Part shown: positions 5,795 to 13,143 of the stretch, piece after piece
Layout of the letters: the number at the start of each line of letters is the position of its first letter
Position numbering within the stretch: position 1 is the stretch's first letter
Assembly: GCA_046538945.1 (NCBI GenBank)
Contig: JBKHHW010000071.1
Coordinates: 1 to 15,766 of the forward strand
DNA length: 15,766 bases
Source of the DNA: JAEZKC01 sp046538945
GTDB taxonomy: Bacteria; Fibrobacterota; Chitinivibrionia; Chitinivibrionales; Chitinispirillaceae
Direction of reading: 5' to 3'
Translations under genes and position numbers: made by a program
The notes under the pieces: generated by a model
The model's database searches: none
What the model saw: the letters and a program-made list of their open reading frames with translations, nothing else
Told to the model about the DNA's origin: nothing

Positions 5795-7324
5795 ATTTCT
5801 GAGCTGATTTCAAAACTGACAGCAGCACTGCCGGGCAATTCACCCTTCGGCAGAAGCATCACCCATGATTCGGATTACGAGGCACTCAAATCTGAAATCG
5901 GCAAACTGGGAAATGTCGATGCGGACCTGGTGGAAAAATCCTCTCTGAAAATTCTCACCCAGAAATCCAAGGACATCCGAGTACTGTCCTTTCTGGCCTA
6001 CGCCATGCTGCGCAAAGAGAACTGGGAGGGGCTTGCCGATGTTTTCGGGGCCTTTGTTTCACTGGCCGAAACAGATTTTGACAAACTGCACCCCGAAAGA
6101 GAAAAGGCAAAACAGCTGGCTCTGGCCTGGATGTCCGAATCCCGGTTCAGTGATCTTGCGGCACAGGCCAGACCGAACGACACGGATCATCCCAATATCG
6201 TGCGGCTGGAAAATTACCTGGACAAGCTCAGGGAAATCATCAGCGGCAAGTACCCGGAAAACCCGCCCTTCCCCTTCGCATTTCAAAAAGATGTCTCGTC
6301 ATGGTCTAAAGCGTGTGCCCCTCCTGCACCGTCAAAGACGCCGGAAGATTCACCCTTGAAGGAACAAACCGAAGAAGTACCGTCGGTGACAGCTTCGCCA
6401 ATTTACAAAAGTACCGAACCATACGAAACGGCGAAACAGGCTCAGCTGTCATTGAAGAAAGCCGCGCGCTTTCTGATAGAGCAGGAGCCGCTCAAACCTA
6501 TGGGCTATCGACTTTCCCGAATGGCCCGATGGGACATTTTGGAGCAGGCACCGCCCTCCGACAACAGCAGAACCCAGCTGCAGCCCCCGCCGGAACAACA
6601 AAAGAAATATCTGCAGAATCTGGTTTCACAGAATGAGTGGAAAAGCCTCTTGAACAAAGCCGAACCAGCCTTTTTATCAGGAGCCAACCATCTGTGGCTC
6701 GATCTCCAGAGATTGAGTGCCACGGCGTGCAAGATGCTCGAAACTCAATACACAGCCGTGCATCAGGCAATTCTGTCCGAGACAAGAGTTCTCGTGGAAA
6801 GAATACCTGAACTTCTGCACTTATGCTTCAGTGACGGATCACCCTTCTGCGATTCCGCGACAATAGAATGGATATCAGGCGATGTTCTCCACCAGAAACG
6901 GCAGAGTGCGGCTGAGGACAAAGCCGGCCGGCACCAGAGTGATGATTTTCTGGAGCAGATTTCACTTCTGGTCAGTTCCGGAAAATTCCATCAGGCAATA
7001 ACCCGGGTTCACAGACGCGCAGCCGGTTCTTCAACAGCACAGGAGAAATTCATCCATACGGTCATGATTGCGGAAATACTGACAAACGCTAAAAAATGGG
7101 ACCTGGCGACAAACGTACTCGAGAGACTCGACCGGCAGATAAGCTTCTACAGGCTCGACAACTGGGACCCGGACCTGGCCGTAAGGGTTTGGGGGCTCCT
7201 TTTCAGCGCCTATAAATCATCTTCAGGCAAGTCCTCTGATTCGCCTGAAGCCGCAGAAAAGCTGAACAGAATCAAAAACAAAATATGCCGTCTTGATCCG
7301 GCAAAGGCTTTCATGATCACGTAA
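5795..7324 (+). CDS. tssA: Type VI secretion protein TssA (ImpA/VasJ type), apparent ATT start
   Basis: TssA caps and primes polymerising T6SS tail sheath at the baseplate or the distal end. From the ATT start it has 509 residues. The N-terminal ImpA domain covers about 12-135 (LPGNSPFGRSITHDSDYEAL, then TQKSKDIRVLSFLAYAMLRKENWEGLADV). A Pro/Glu-rich linker follows at about 158-195. The VasJ-like C-terminal part includes YRLSRMARWDILEQAPP, an NLVSQNEWKSLLNKAE helical repeat, and a tail with LAxxVLERLDRQISFYRLDNWDPDLAVRVWGLLF. This is the VCA0119/VasJ type of TssA. A GTG at 5930 would remove 45 residues including the conserved PxxxPxG..D.DYEAL stretch, so it is not the true start; the AAGGAGG at 5782-5788 favours ATT 5795. 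It is first in the tssA-tssB-tssC-hcp operon, 23 nt before tssB. An ATG-to-ATT base error is the main alternative. Confidence 0.88.
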   Translation: MSELISKLTAALPGNSPFGRSITHDSDYEALKSEIGKLGNVDADLVEKSSLKILTQKSKDIRVLSFLAYAMLRKENWEGLADVFGAFVSLAETDFDKLHPEREKAKQLALAWMSESRFSDLAAQARPNDTDHPNIVRLENYLDKLREIISGKYPENPPFPFAFQKDVSSWSKACAPPAPSKTPEDSPLKEQTEEVPSVTASPIYKSTEPYETAKQAQLSLKKAARFLIEQEPLKPMGYRLSRMARWDILEQAPPSDNSRTQLQPPPEQQKKYLQNLVSQNEWKSLLNKAEPAFLSGANHLWLDLQRLSATACKMLETQYTAVHQAILSETRVLVERIPELLHLCFSDGSPFCDSATIEWISGDVLHQKRQSAAEDKAGRHQSDDFLEQISLLVSSGKFHQAITRVHRRAAGSSTAQEKFIHTVMIAEILTNAKKWDLATNVLERLDRQISFYRLDNWDPDLAVRVWGLLFSAYKSSSGKSSDSPEAAEKLNRIKNKICRLDPAKAFMIT

Positions 7325-7347
7325 ACACAAACGAAAGGTGGTCAGAT

Positions 7348-7854
7348 ATGACAGGAAGTTTTCAGAACGAAATTCCGGCTGCGCGGATCAACCTCAAACT
7401 CGATGTTGGTAAAGGAAATGCAAAAAAGAGAGTCGAGCTGCCGCTCAAGATGCTTGTGATGGGCGACTTCACCCTCAGAGAGCGGTCCGAAAGAATCGCA
7501 GAAAGGGAGAAAACTGCTGTCAATAAAAACAACTTCGAGCAGGTAATGTCGAACCTCGGGCTCAGACTGTCCTATACTGTAGAAAACCGTCTCTCGGGTG
7601 AGGGAGAAATTCCGATCGAGCTCGACATAAGAAGCATGGATTCCTTCAAACCTGAAACCATAGCCAAGAGTGTTCCGGCTTTAAGCCGGCTTCTTGCAGC
7701 CAGAAATCTGCTCAAGGATCTCAAATCGAACCTTCTGGACAACCGTGAATTCAGGAAGCGGTTGGAGGAGATGATCCGAGACCCCCGGTCGGCCGAGAAC
7801 CTCAGGACCGAACTGAGGGCCATGGTACCCGAACTCGAGGACAAGACTCAGTGA
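7348..7854 (+). CDS. tssB: Type VI secretion contractile sheath small subunit TssB (VipA)
   Basis: A 168-residue small sheath protein that pairs with TssC to build the cytoplasmic contractile tail sheath. The family pattern is clear: an early RINLKLDVGKGNAKKRVELPLKMLVMGDF strand region (about 13-42), then a helical segment with NKNNFEQVMSNLGLRLSYTVEN, then FKPETIAKSVPALSRLLAARNLLKDLKSNLLDNREFRKRLEEM, where the C-terminal helices interlock with TssC. Length is normal for TssB. The ATG follows an AAAGGTGG Shine-Dalgarno. It lies 23 nt after tssA and 52 nt before tssC, in the universal tssB-tssC order. Confidence 0.96.
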   Translation: MTGSFQNEIPAARINLKLDVGKGNAKKRVELPLKMLVMGDFTLRERSERIAEREKTAVNKNNFEQVMSNLGLRLSYTVENRLSGEGEIPIELDIRSMDSFKPETIAKSVPALSRLLAARNLLKDLKSNLLDNREFRKRLEEMIRDPRSAENLRTELRAMVPELEDKTQ

Positions 7855-7906
7855 AGAGAGAAAAGTGATCATGGTGAAAACAGAAACCACAATTAAAGGA
7901 GATCGC

Positions 7907-9430
7907 ATGACCGGACCGATAACCGTCTCGACAGATATCCGTGAGGATGTGCCGCTGCAGGGACTTGAATACATCTACCAGACCATGAATCTCACCCCGC
8001 CCTCTCAGACGATCGCTATTTCGGAATACAAAAATCCCGAAGCTCTCGCGGAAAGCGAAACTAATCAGAGAATAGGCGCAGCGCTGGCCTTTTTTGTAGA
8101 AAGCGTCCGTCAGTCTTCTACCGTGATAGACAAAATAGATAAAGTTGTACTGGACGATCAGATTGCTGAAATAGACAGGAGAATTTCGCTGCAGCTGGAC
8201 GAGATTCTCCACCACACGGAGTTCCAGAGAATGGAAGCAATCTGGCGAAGTCTGAAATTTCTGGTGGACCGGACAGATTTCAAAAAGAACATAAAACTGG
8301 ACATCCTCGACATTTCCAAAGAGGAACTGGCAGAGGATTTCGAAGATGCACCGGAAATCATCCAGTCGGGACTGTACAAGCATGTCTATATGGATGAGTA
8401 CGACACCCCGGGAGGAGAACCGTATGCGGCAATGATTTCCAATTTCGAATTTGATTCAGGAGTCCCGGATGTTTCACTTCTACAGGAGATTTCCAAGGTT
8501 GCCGCTTCCTGCCACTGCCCCTTCATCGCCGCGGCCACCCCCAGATTCTTCGGAAAAGACACCATACACGATCTGCCGCGGATCGAGGATCTTCATAACT
8601 ACATGGACCGTTCGGAATTTCTGCGCTGGAACGCCTTCAGAGCCAGCGAAGACAGCCGCTACATCGGGCTGAGCCTTCCCCGCTTTTCTCTCCGGCTGCC
8701 CTACGGACCGGAGACCCAGCCTGTGAAGGAATTCATATACCGCGAAAATGTCAACGGTGAGGATCATCACAAGTACCTCTGGGGCAATGCATCCTTCGCC
8801 TTCGCATCCAACATGGTCCGCTCCTTTATCGAAAACGGCTGGTGCGTTCAGATCAGAGGCCCGGAATCGGGCGGCAGAGTTGACGATCTTCCCATTCACT
8901 TTTTCGATGCAGGAAAAGGAAAAGAGGTCAAAATCCCCACCGAAATCCTCATTCCCGAAACAAGAGAATTCGAATTCGCCCAGGAGGGTTTCATCCCCCT
9001 ATCCTTCTACAAGAACAGAAACTACGCCTGCTTTTTCTCAGCAAACTCCACACAGAAACCCCAGGATTATGATGACCCGGCAGTTACCGCCACCATGAGG
9101 ATAAATTCGAGACTGCCCTACATCTTCCTCATCTCCCGCATAGCTCATTACCTGAAGGTGATTCAGCGAGAGAACATCGGATCGACCAAAAGCCGGATGG
9201 TACTCCAGGAGGAGCTGACCAACTGGATCAAAAAACTGGTCACGGAAATGAATGATCCCGGACCGGAGCTGATTGCCACTCATCCTCTCAAAGCGGCACA
9301 AGTCACTGTTTCTGAAGTTGAGGACAACCCCGGATTCTTCAGAGTAGGTCTCTCGGTAATGCCTCATTTCCAGATAGAGGGAATTGACATCAACCTCTCT
9401 CTGGTCTCCCAGATTCCGAAAGCCAAATGA
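7907..9430 (+). CDS. tssC: Type VI secretion contractile sheath large subunit TssC (VipB)
   Basis: A 507-residue large sheath protein. Diagnostic stretches include DEILHHTEFQRMEAIWRSLKFLVDRTDF (near 100-127), DIRVL-like DISKEELAEDFED, SLLQEISKVAASCHCPFIAAATPRFFG, FRASEDSRYIGLSLPRFSLRLPYGPETQPVKEFIY, and near the end YLKVIQRENIGSTKSRMVLQEELTNWIKKLV followed by PLKAAQVTVSEVEDNPGFFRVGLSVMPHFQIEGIDINLSLVSQIPK. The last block is the C-terminal beta domain that surrounds the Hcp tube and carries the handshake strands. The start at 7907 is chosen for its AAAGGAG, 5 nt upstream. In-frame GTG at 7865 and ATG at 7871 would add 12-14 residues but have a poorer Shine-Dalgarno. It is followed by hcp after 41 nt. 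Confidence 0.96.
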   Translation: MTGPITVSTDIREDVPLQGLEYIYQTMNLTPPSQTIAISEYKNPEALAESETNQRIGAALAFFVESVRQSSTVIDKIDKVVLDDQIAEIDRRISLQLDEILHHTEFQRMEAIWRSLKFLVDRTDFKKNIKLDILDISKEELAEDFEDAPEIIQSGLYKHVYMDEYDTPGGEPYAAMISNFEFDSGVPDVSLLQEISKVAASCHCPFIAAATPRFFGKDTIHDLPRIEDLHNYMDRSEFLRWNAFRASEDSRYIGLSLPRFSLRLPYGPETQPVKEFIYRENVNGEDHHKYLWGNASFAFASNMVRSFIENGWCVQIRGPESGGRVDDLPIHFFDAGKGKEVKIPTEILIPETREFEFAQEGFIPLSFYKNRNYACFFSANSTQKPQDYDDPAVTATMRINSRLPYIFLISRIAHYLKVIQRENIGSTKSRMVLQEELTNWIKKLVTEMNDPGPELIATHPLKAAQVTVSEVEDNPGFFRVGLSVMPHFQIEGIDINLSLVSQIPKAK

Positions 9431-9471
9431 TGCAGATTCTGACAACCATCTTAACCTAAAGGAGTATCAGT

Positions 9472-9957
9472 ATGCCGATTCCTGCATATATGTGGATGAA
9501 AGATGATTCGGGAAACCTCGTTGAGGGTTCTGTGGATGTGGCCGGAAGAGAAAAGAGTGTGGAGATCTACGAGTTCGAACACGAGGTGAGAATCCCCACG
9601 GACCCGGATACAGGTAAACTTACCGGAACCAGGAAACATGAGGCCATACGGTTAGTCAAATCATTCGATGCATCCTCGCCCTATCTGTACAAGGCTGTTT
9701 GCGAAGGGCAGACCTTCAAGGAGGTGGAAATCAGGTGGTTTCGAATAGATGACACTGGTACCGAAACGGAGTACTTCAACCACAACCTTCAGGGTGTCAA
9801 GATATGCTCCGTCAGACCCATAATGTACAATGTAAAAGATCCCTCCAAGGAGCGTTATGTACATCTGGAAGAAGTGCAGATGCGCTATCAGAAGATCACC
9901 TGGACCTATGCGGAAGGTAATCTGCAGGCTTCAGACGCCTGGAAGGACGGTCGCTGA
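9472..9957 (+). CDS. hcp: Type VI secretion inner tube protein Hcp (TssD)
   Basis: A 161-residue Hcp, which stacks as hexameric rings into the tube that the sheath propels and which also carries effectors. The family pattern begins at the N-terminus: PAYMWMKDDSGNLVEGSVDVAGREKSVEIYEFEHEV, then IPTDPDTGKLTGTRKHEAIRLVKSFDASSPYLYKAVCEGQTFKEVEIRWFR. It ends with the usual MRYQKITWTYAEGN strand plus a short tail (LQASDAWKDGR). No extra effector domain is fused. The ATG has an AAAGGAG Shine-Dalgarno. As the last gene before a strong terminator, it completes a tssABC-hcp unit with no vgrG, clpV, baseplate or membrane-complex genes attached. Confidence 0.96.
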   Translation: MPIPAYMWMKDDSGNLVEGSVDVAGREKSVEIYEFEHEVRIPTDPDTGKLTGTRKHEAIRLVKSFDASSPYLYKAVCEGQTFKEVEIRWFRIDDTGTETEYFNHNLQGVKICSVRPIMYNVKDPSKERYVHLEEVQMRYQKITWTYAEGNLQASDAWKDGR

Positions 9958-9970
9958 AAATGGAAAGAAA

Positions 9971-10012
9971 GTGTCCCCGGTCGTAGCATTATGACCGGGG
10001 CACCCTTTTTTT
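9971..10012 (+). terminator. Intrinsic terminator of the T6SS operon
   Basis: CCCCGGTC (9975-9982) and GACCGGGG (9993-10000) form an 8-bp GC-rich stem, extended by GTG/CAC across a one-base bulge, with a 10-nt loop. Seven T residues follow at 10006-10012. It lies 14 nt after the hcp stop codon and separates the T6SS operon from the kinase gene. Confidence 0.92.
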
Positions 10013-10116
10013 CTTAGATTACATCCAAACGCCGTTCCCATAAGAAAATACGTCTTTTTGTACAAATATATGTTTTTTCTTTTGTATTCCCTTTGGTGAA
10101 CGTATATTTAATACTT

Positions 10117-10131
10117 TTGCACTGGTTGCAC
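10117..10131 (+). repeat. Short direct repeat upstream of the kinase gene
   Basis: TTGCAC-TGG-TTGCAC is a 6-bp direct repeat with a 9-bp period, located about 45 nt before the kinase ATG. A TATATT at 10104-10109 with TTGTAT 15 nt before it (10083-10088) is a weak promoter candidate just upstream. The repeat could be an operator, but such a short repeat may well be chance. Confidence 0.3.
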
Positions 10132-10174
10132 CCTCTTTCGGTAATTGCTAAGAATTCGAAAACAGAGAAACTGA

Positions 10175-12586
10175 ATGAACGTGAACAAAACCATTCAAAA
10201 AATGCATTGCCCTTCTGATAAAGCAGAAACGATGTTCTGTACCGAACAGATTCCGTTCGGAGTCTGGAGCTGTGATACCAAAGGTGACATTCAGTACCTC
10301 AGCCCCTCCTTTCTGGAACTTCTGGGCATTGATTGGGAAAGTGCTTCACACTGCGGATGGCTAAAGCACATAGAGAAGAAATACGGATACGAGCTTGTTG
10401 AAAAGTGGCACCACTGCATCTCTCAGGGCCTTCCCTGGGAAACAGAGTTCACTCTGAGAGACAGGGACGGTAGTGCCCGCACCATCATCAGTAAAGGACT
10501 GCCGGTACATGACAGAAACGGCAAGACCATCCGCTGGGACGGAATCAATCTGGACATCACAGATTCCAAACATTCCGACCACGAAATGAAGGATTTAAAA
10601 TGGCTTCTCACGCATAAACACAAATACAATCTGTCACACTCCGTTCCGTTCCAAACCTATGGCGATCTCTCGGCACTGAACAAAAAGGGTGAAATACTCA
10701 AGTCAGTCGGCAAGGAAATGCTCATCGATATAGCCGGCGACTTTCTCGAACTGCTCGATACGTGTGCAGCAGTATTCGAGAGAAACGGCTCATACGCCCT
10801 GCGCATCACATGCTCCCCCTGGTGCCGGCTTCTCGATCAAACATCCCGGGAAAACTGCAAGTGCAGCTCGAATGAAACCGCAGTATCCTGTGAGCAGTGG
10901 CTGTGTCATCAGTCCTGTTGGAATGTCGCTCAAAAGTGCATCAGCTCAGGGCAGGCAACCGAAGAGGGATGTGCGGGAGGGATCCGACTTTTCTCCATTC
11001 CGGTCAGAGCCGGAACCGAAATAATCGGCGCTGTCGTGGTCGGTCTGGGCAATCCGACTTCCAACCCCCAGCAGATAAAGAAAATTGCAGAGAAATACAG
11101 GGTTGATTATACAGAACTTCTGGCCATTTCGACCAGTTATTGCCCCAGACCCGCTTTCATTGTAAATTTCAGCAAGAACCGGCTCTTTTTCAGTGCCCGC
11201 ATGATCGGCACCATTGTAGAACGGAAGAGAGCCGAAGCAGCTTTTCACAAAGCGTATGCGGAAGTGGAACGCAGGGTTGAATCCAGAACCGCAGCTCTGA
11301 GCAGATCCTACGAGCTACTCAGAGAGGAAACCCGGGAACGGATGAGAGCGGAACAGGAGCTTTTCCAGAAACACGCGGCTCTGGAATCGGTATATTCCAT
11401 CGCCACCATAGTTTCCAAAAAGTTCGAGGAACTCCACGACAGAGTCATCGAGGCCATATCCAGTATTCTCCAGATTTCCTTCGTTGCCCTGGGGATAACC
11501 AAGGAGGGTGAACTGAGCCGAGTATCTCAGATCTACCGCGGGAAATTGTGCAGCGTGGAAAATATTTCGCCTCTGGACCATCCCTGCGGAATCGTGACAA
11601 GAGAGAAAAAACCCTGCCAGTTCTCCGGCGACCTCAACCTGCTCTTTCCCGAACAAATGAACGATTTCGTGGGGATGAAAGCCTTTATGGGCATCCCCAT
11701 TCTTTCAAACGAAGGAGAGCTTCTCGGAGCTATCTGCGCGATGGATCTGAACAGCAGGGTATTCACCGAATACGAATTCCATCAGGTCGAGATTTTCAGC
11801 CGCTACATCGCAAGAGAAATCGAGCAGCGCAAACTCCAAAAACAGCTCAGCGCCAACCAGGAAATGAGAATGCTGGGACTGCTGACCTCAGGGGTGGCCC
11901 ATGAGGTACGCAACCCGCTCAATGGCATTCTCGCCATAACCGAAGCGCTCAACGCCGATCTGGGAGGAAATCCGGAATACAGCGATTACATAAATCACAT
12001 CCGCAACCAGGTCAGCAGACTTTCCGACCTGATGCGCGATCTGCTCGACCTTGGAAGACCTGTCGAAAAAACCAACCTTCAGCCCAGCTCCGTGACCGGA
12101 CTCATCTCCAAAGCGCTTCTTTCCTGGAGCGCCTCCTCCAAGCACAAAAAACGCAGAATCGTGCAGAAATTCTTTCCCGGAGCAGAGAACTGCATCATCT
12201 CGGCAGACAGGGTCAAGATGCAGCAGGTCTTCATAAATCTTCTGGAAAACGCCTGCGAACACAGCCCGCAAAACTCTGAAATCACCATCAATGTGGAGGA
12301 AAACCAGGACAGCAGTTCTGTGTGGATCAAAATTACAGACTTGGGCGACGGGATCAAAGCGGAGTTTTTGGATCACCTGTTCGAACCGTTTTTCACCACC
12401 CGCAAGGGAGGGACCGGCCTGGGGCTGGGTATTGTGAAGCGGATCATAGAAAGTCACGGAGGAAGGATACGGCTGCACAACAACACACCGCCTCCCGGCT
12501 GCACAGCGGAAATCTGCCTTCAGCGGATGAATTCGGGCGTGCTGGTGGATGATGATACCAGTTATATTCAGATTGTCAGTATCTAA
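10175..12586 (+). CDS. Soluble sensor histidine kinase with PAS, PocR, coiled-coil and GAF domains
   Basis: An 803-residue kinase without transmembrane helices, so a cytoplasmic sensor. In order: a PAS domain at about 22-132 (ends in WDGINLDITD); a PocR ligand-binding domain at about 165-320 (CSPWCRLL...ENCKCSS...CHQSCWNVAQ...GIRLFSIPVRAGTEIIGAVVVG); a coiled coil at about 347-400; a GAF domain at about 403-550 (GMKAFMGIPILSNEGELLGAICAMD); HisKA with phospho-acceptor H576 (GVAHEVRNPLNG); and a HATPase with N-box NLLENACEH (688-696), DLGDG (722-726), FEPFFTTRKGGTGLGLGIV. The PocR part holds nine cysteines between 213 and 266. After the ATPase domain a short tail reads GVLVDDDTSYIQIVSI, resembling the first strand of a receiver. 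The Shine-Dalgarno is weak (AGAG), so ATGs at residues 10 or 20 remain possible starts. No response regulator is encoded nearby; an orphan kinase. Ligand unknown; PocR domains typically bind small organic molecules. Confidence 0.93.
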   Translation: MNVNKTIQKMHCPSDKAETMFCTEQIPFGVWSCDTKGDIQYLSPSFLELLGIDWESASHCGWLKHIEKKYGYELVEKWHHCISQGLPWETEFTLRDRDGSARTIISKGLPVHDRNGKTIRWDGINLDITDSKHSDHEMKDLKWLLTHKHKYNLSHSVPFQTYGDLSALNKKGEILKSVGKEMLIDIAGDFLELLDTCAAVFERNGSYALRITCSPWCRLLDQTSRENCKCSSNETAVSCEQWLCHQSCWNVAQKCISSGQATEEGCAGGIRLFSIPVRAGTEIIGAVVVGLGNPTSNPQQIKKIAEKYRVDYTELLAISTSYCPRPAFIVNFSKNRLFFSARMIGTIVERKRAEAAFHKAYAEVERRVESRTAALSRSYELLREETRERMRAEQELFQKHAALESVYSIATIVSKKFEELHDRVIEAISSILQISFVALGITKEGELSRVSQIYRGKLCSVENISPLDHPCGIVTREKKPCQFSGDLNLLFPEQMNDFVGMKAFMGIPILSNEGELLGAICAMDLNSRVFTEYEFHQVEIFSRYIAREIEQRKLQKQLSANQEMRMLGLLTSGVAHEVRNPLNGILAITEALNADLGGNPEYSDYINHIRNQVSRLSDLMRDLLDLGRPVEKTNLQPSSVTGLISKALLSWSASSKHKKRRIVQKFFPGAENCIISADRVKMQQVFINLLENACEHSPQNSEITINVEENQDSSSVWIKITDLGDGIKAEFLDHLFEPFFTTRKGGTGLGLGIVKRIIESHGGRIRLHNNTPPPGCTAEICLQRMNSGVLVDDDTSYIQIVSI

Positions 12587-12612
12587 ATTGGGTAAGGAAG
12601 AGGGGGGCAGCC

Positions 12613-12629
12613 CCGCTGACCTGCAGCGG
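12613..12629. other. Hairpin between the convergent kinase and DUF2267 genes
   Basis: CCGCTG-ACCTG-CAGCGG forms a 6-bp stem with a 5-nt loop. It sits inside a longer imperfect G-rich/C-rich pairing, with GAGGGGGG before and CCCCGACCTC after. Neither strand has a following T-tract, so it is not a standard intrinsic terminator. It occupies the 79-nt gap where transcripts from both sides meet. Confidence 0.4.
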
Positions 12630-12665
12630 AAGACCCCGACCTCCTTTAGAAAATGGTAAAACTGA

Positions 12666-13091
12666 CTATTTCCACAGCTCCAGGAGTTCCCGAGGCATCA
12701 TGCCCTCAATATCCTTGATTTCTCCTTCAGTGACTTTTCTGCGGATAACTCTGAATACCGCCTTGGCCATTACATCTGTTTTCACCTCGCCGTCACCTCT
12801 GTAGTTTTCCTTAATGCGGCTGAGAAATTCGTCAAGGTGGCGATCTTTGATAGGGGTTCTGGACGGATCCCATTCATCATAGTAGATACCCCTTACAAGC
12901 ATGGGCAGCTGAGCTCCCAGATCAGCCGCCTCATCCACAGTCAAACGGTCCCGAAGGGTATGAAGCACTGCCCTGAGGGACATGTATGCTTTTTTCCTGC
13001 TGTCGATTCCCAGTTCCTCCATCACTTCCTTAAGCCAGACATCGGCTTTCTGTACCGCTGTGTCGAATGTGTCTAGTCCTGTCATGCTCAT
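12666..13091 (-). CDS. DUF2267-family protein
   Basis: A 141-residue soluble, mostly helical protein of unknown function. The DUF2267 pattern is visible: FDTAVQKADVWLKEVMEELGIDSRKKAYMSLRAVLHTLRDRLTVDEAADLGAQLPMLVRGIYYDEWDPSRTP at about 8-80, then a second helical half ending in MAKAVFRVIRRKVTEGEIKDIEGMMPRELLELW. This duplicated pair of helical units (KAYxxLRAVLHxLRDRLxxxEAxxLxAQLPxLxRGxYYExW) is typical. The start at 13091 has AAGGAG 8 nt upstream; another ATG lies two codons later. It lies 52 nt downstream of the DHH phosphoesterase on the same strand and is probably co-transcribed. No catalytic residues or ligand can be proposed. Confidence 0.88.
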   Translation of the reverse strand: MSMTGLDTFDTAVQKADVWLKEVMEELGIDSRKKAYMSLRAVLHTLRDRLTVDEAADLGAQLPMLVRGIYYDEWDPSRTPIKDRHLDEFLSRIKENYRGDGEVKTDVMAKAVFRVIRRKVTEGEIKDIEGMMPRELLELWK

Positions 13092-13143
13092 ATCTTCCAC
13101 TCCTTTTTTTGCGTGCTCACCGGTCTGAAAGCCGGCAGATACC

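Noticed and set aside
7802..8383. Open frame of 193 codons on the minus strand across tssC
   Set aside because: Antisense to tssC/tssB with no family resemblance; the plus-strand frame has full TssC homology and a Shine-Dalgarno.
10113..10132. Possible sigma-54 promoter before the kinase (TTTTGCACTGGTTGCACC)
   Set aside because: The -24 GG with TGGCAC spacing is missing; only a TTGC-like part is present.
11888..12478. Open frame of 196 codons on the minus strand across the kinase catalytic region
   Set aside because: Antisense to the HisKA-HATPase segment, where the motifs H-box, N-box and G-box are intact on the plus strand.
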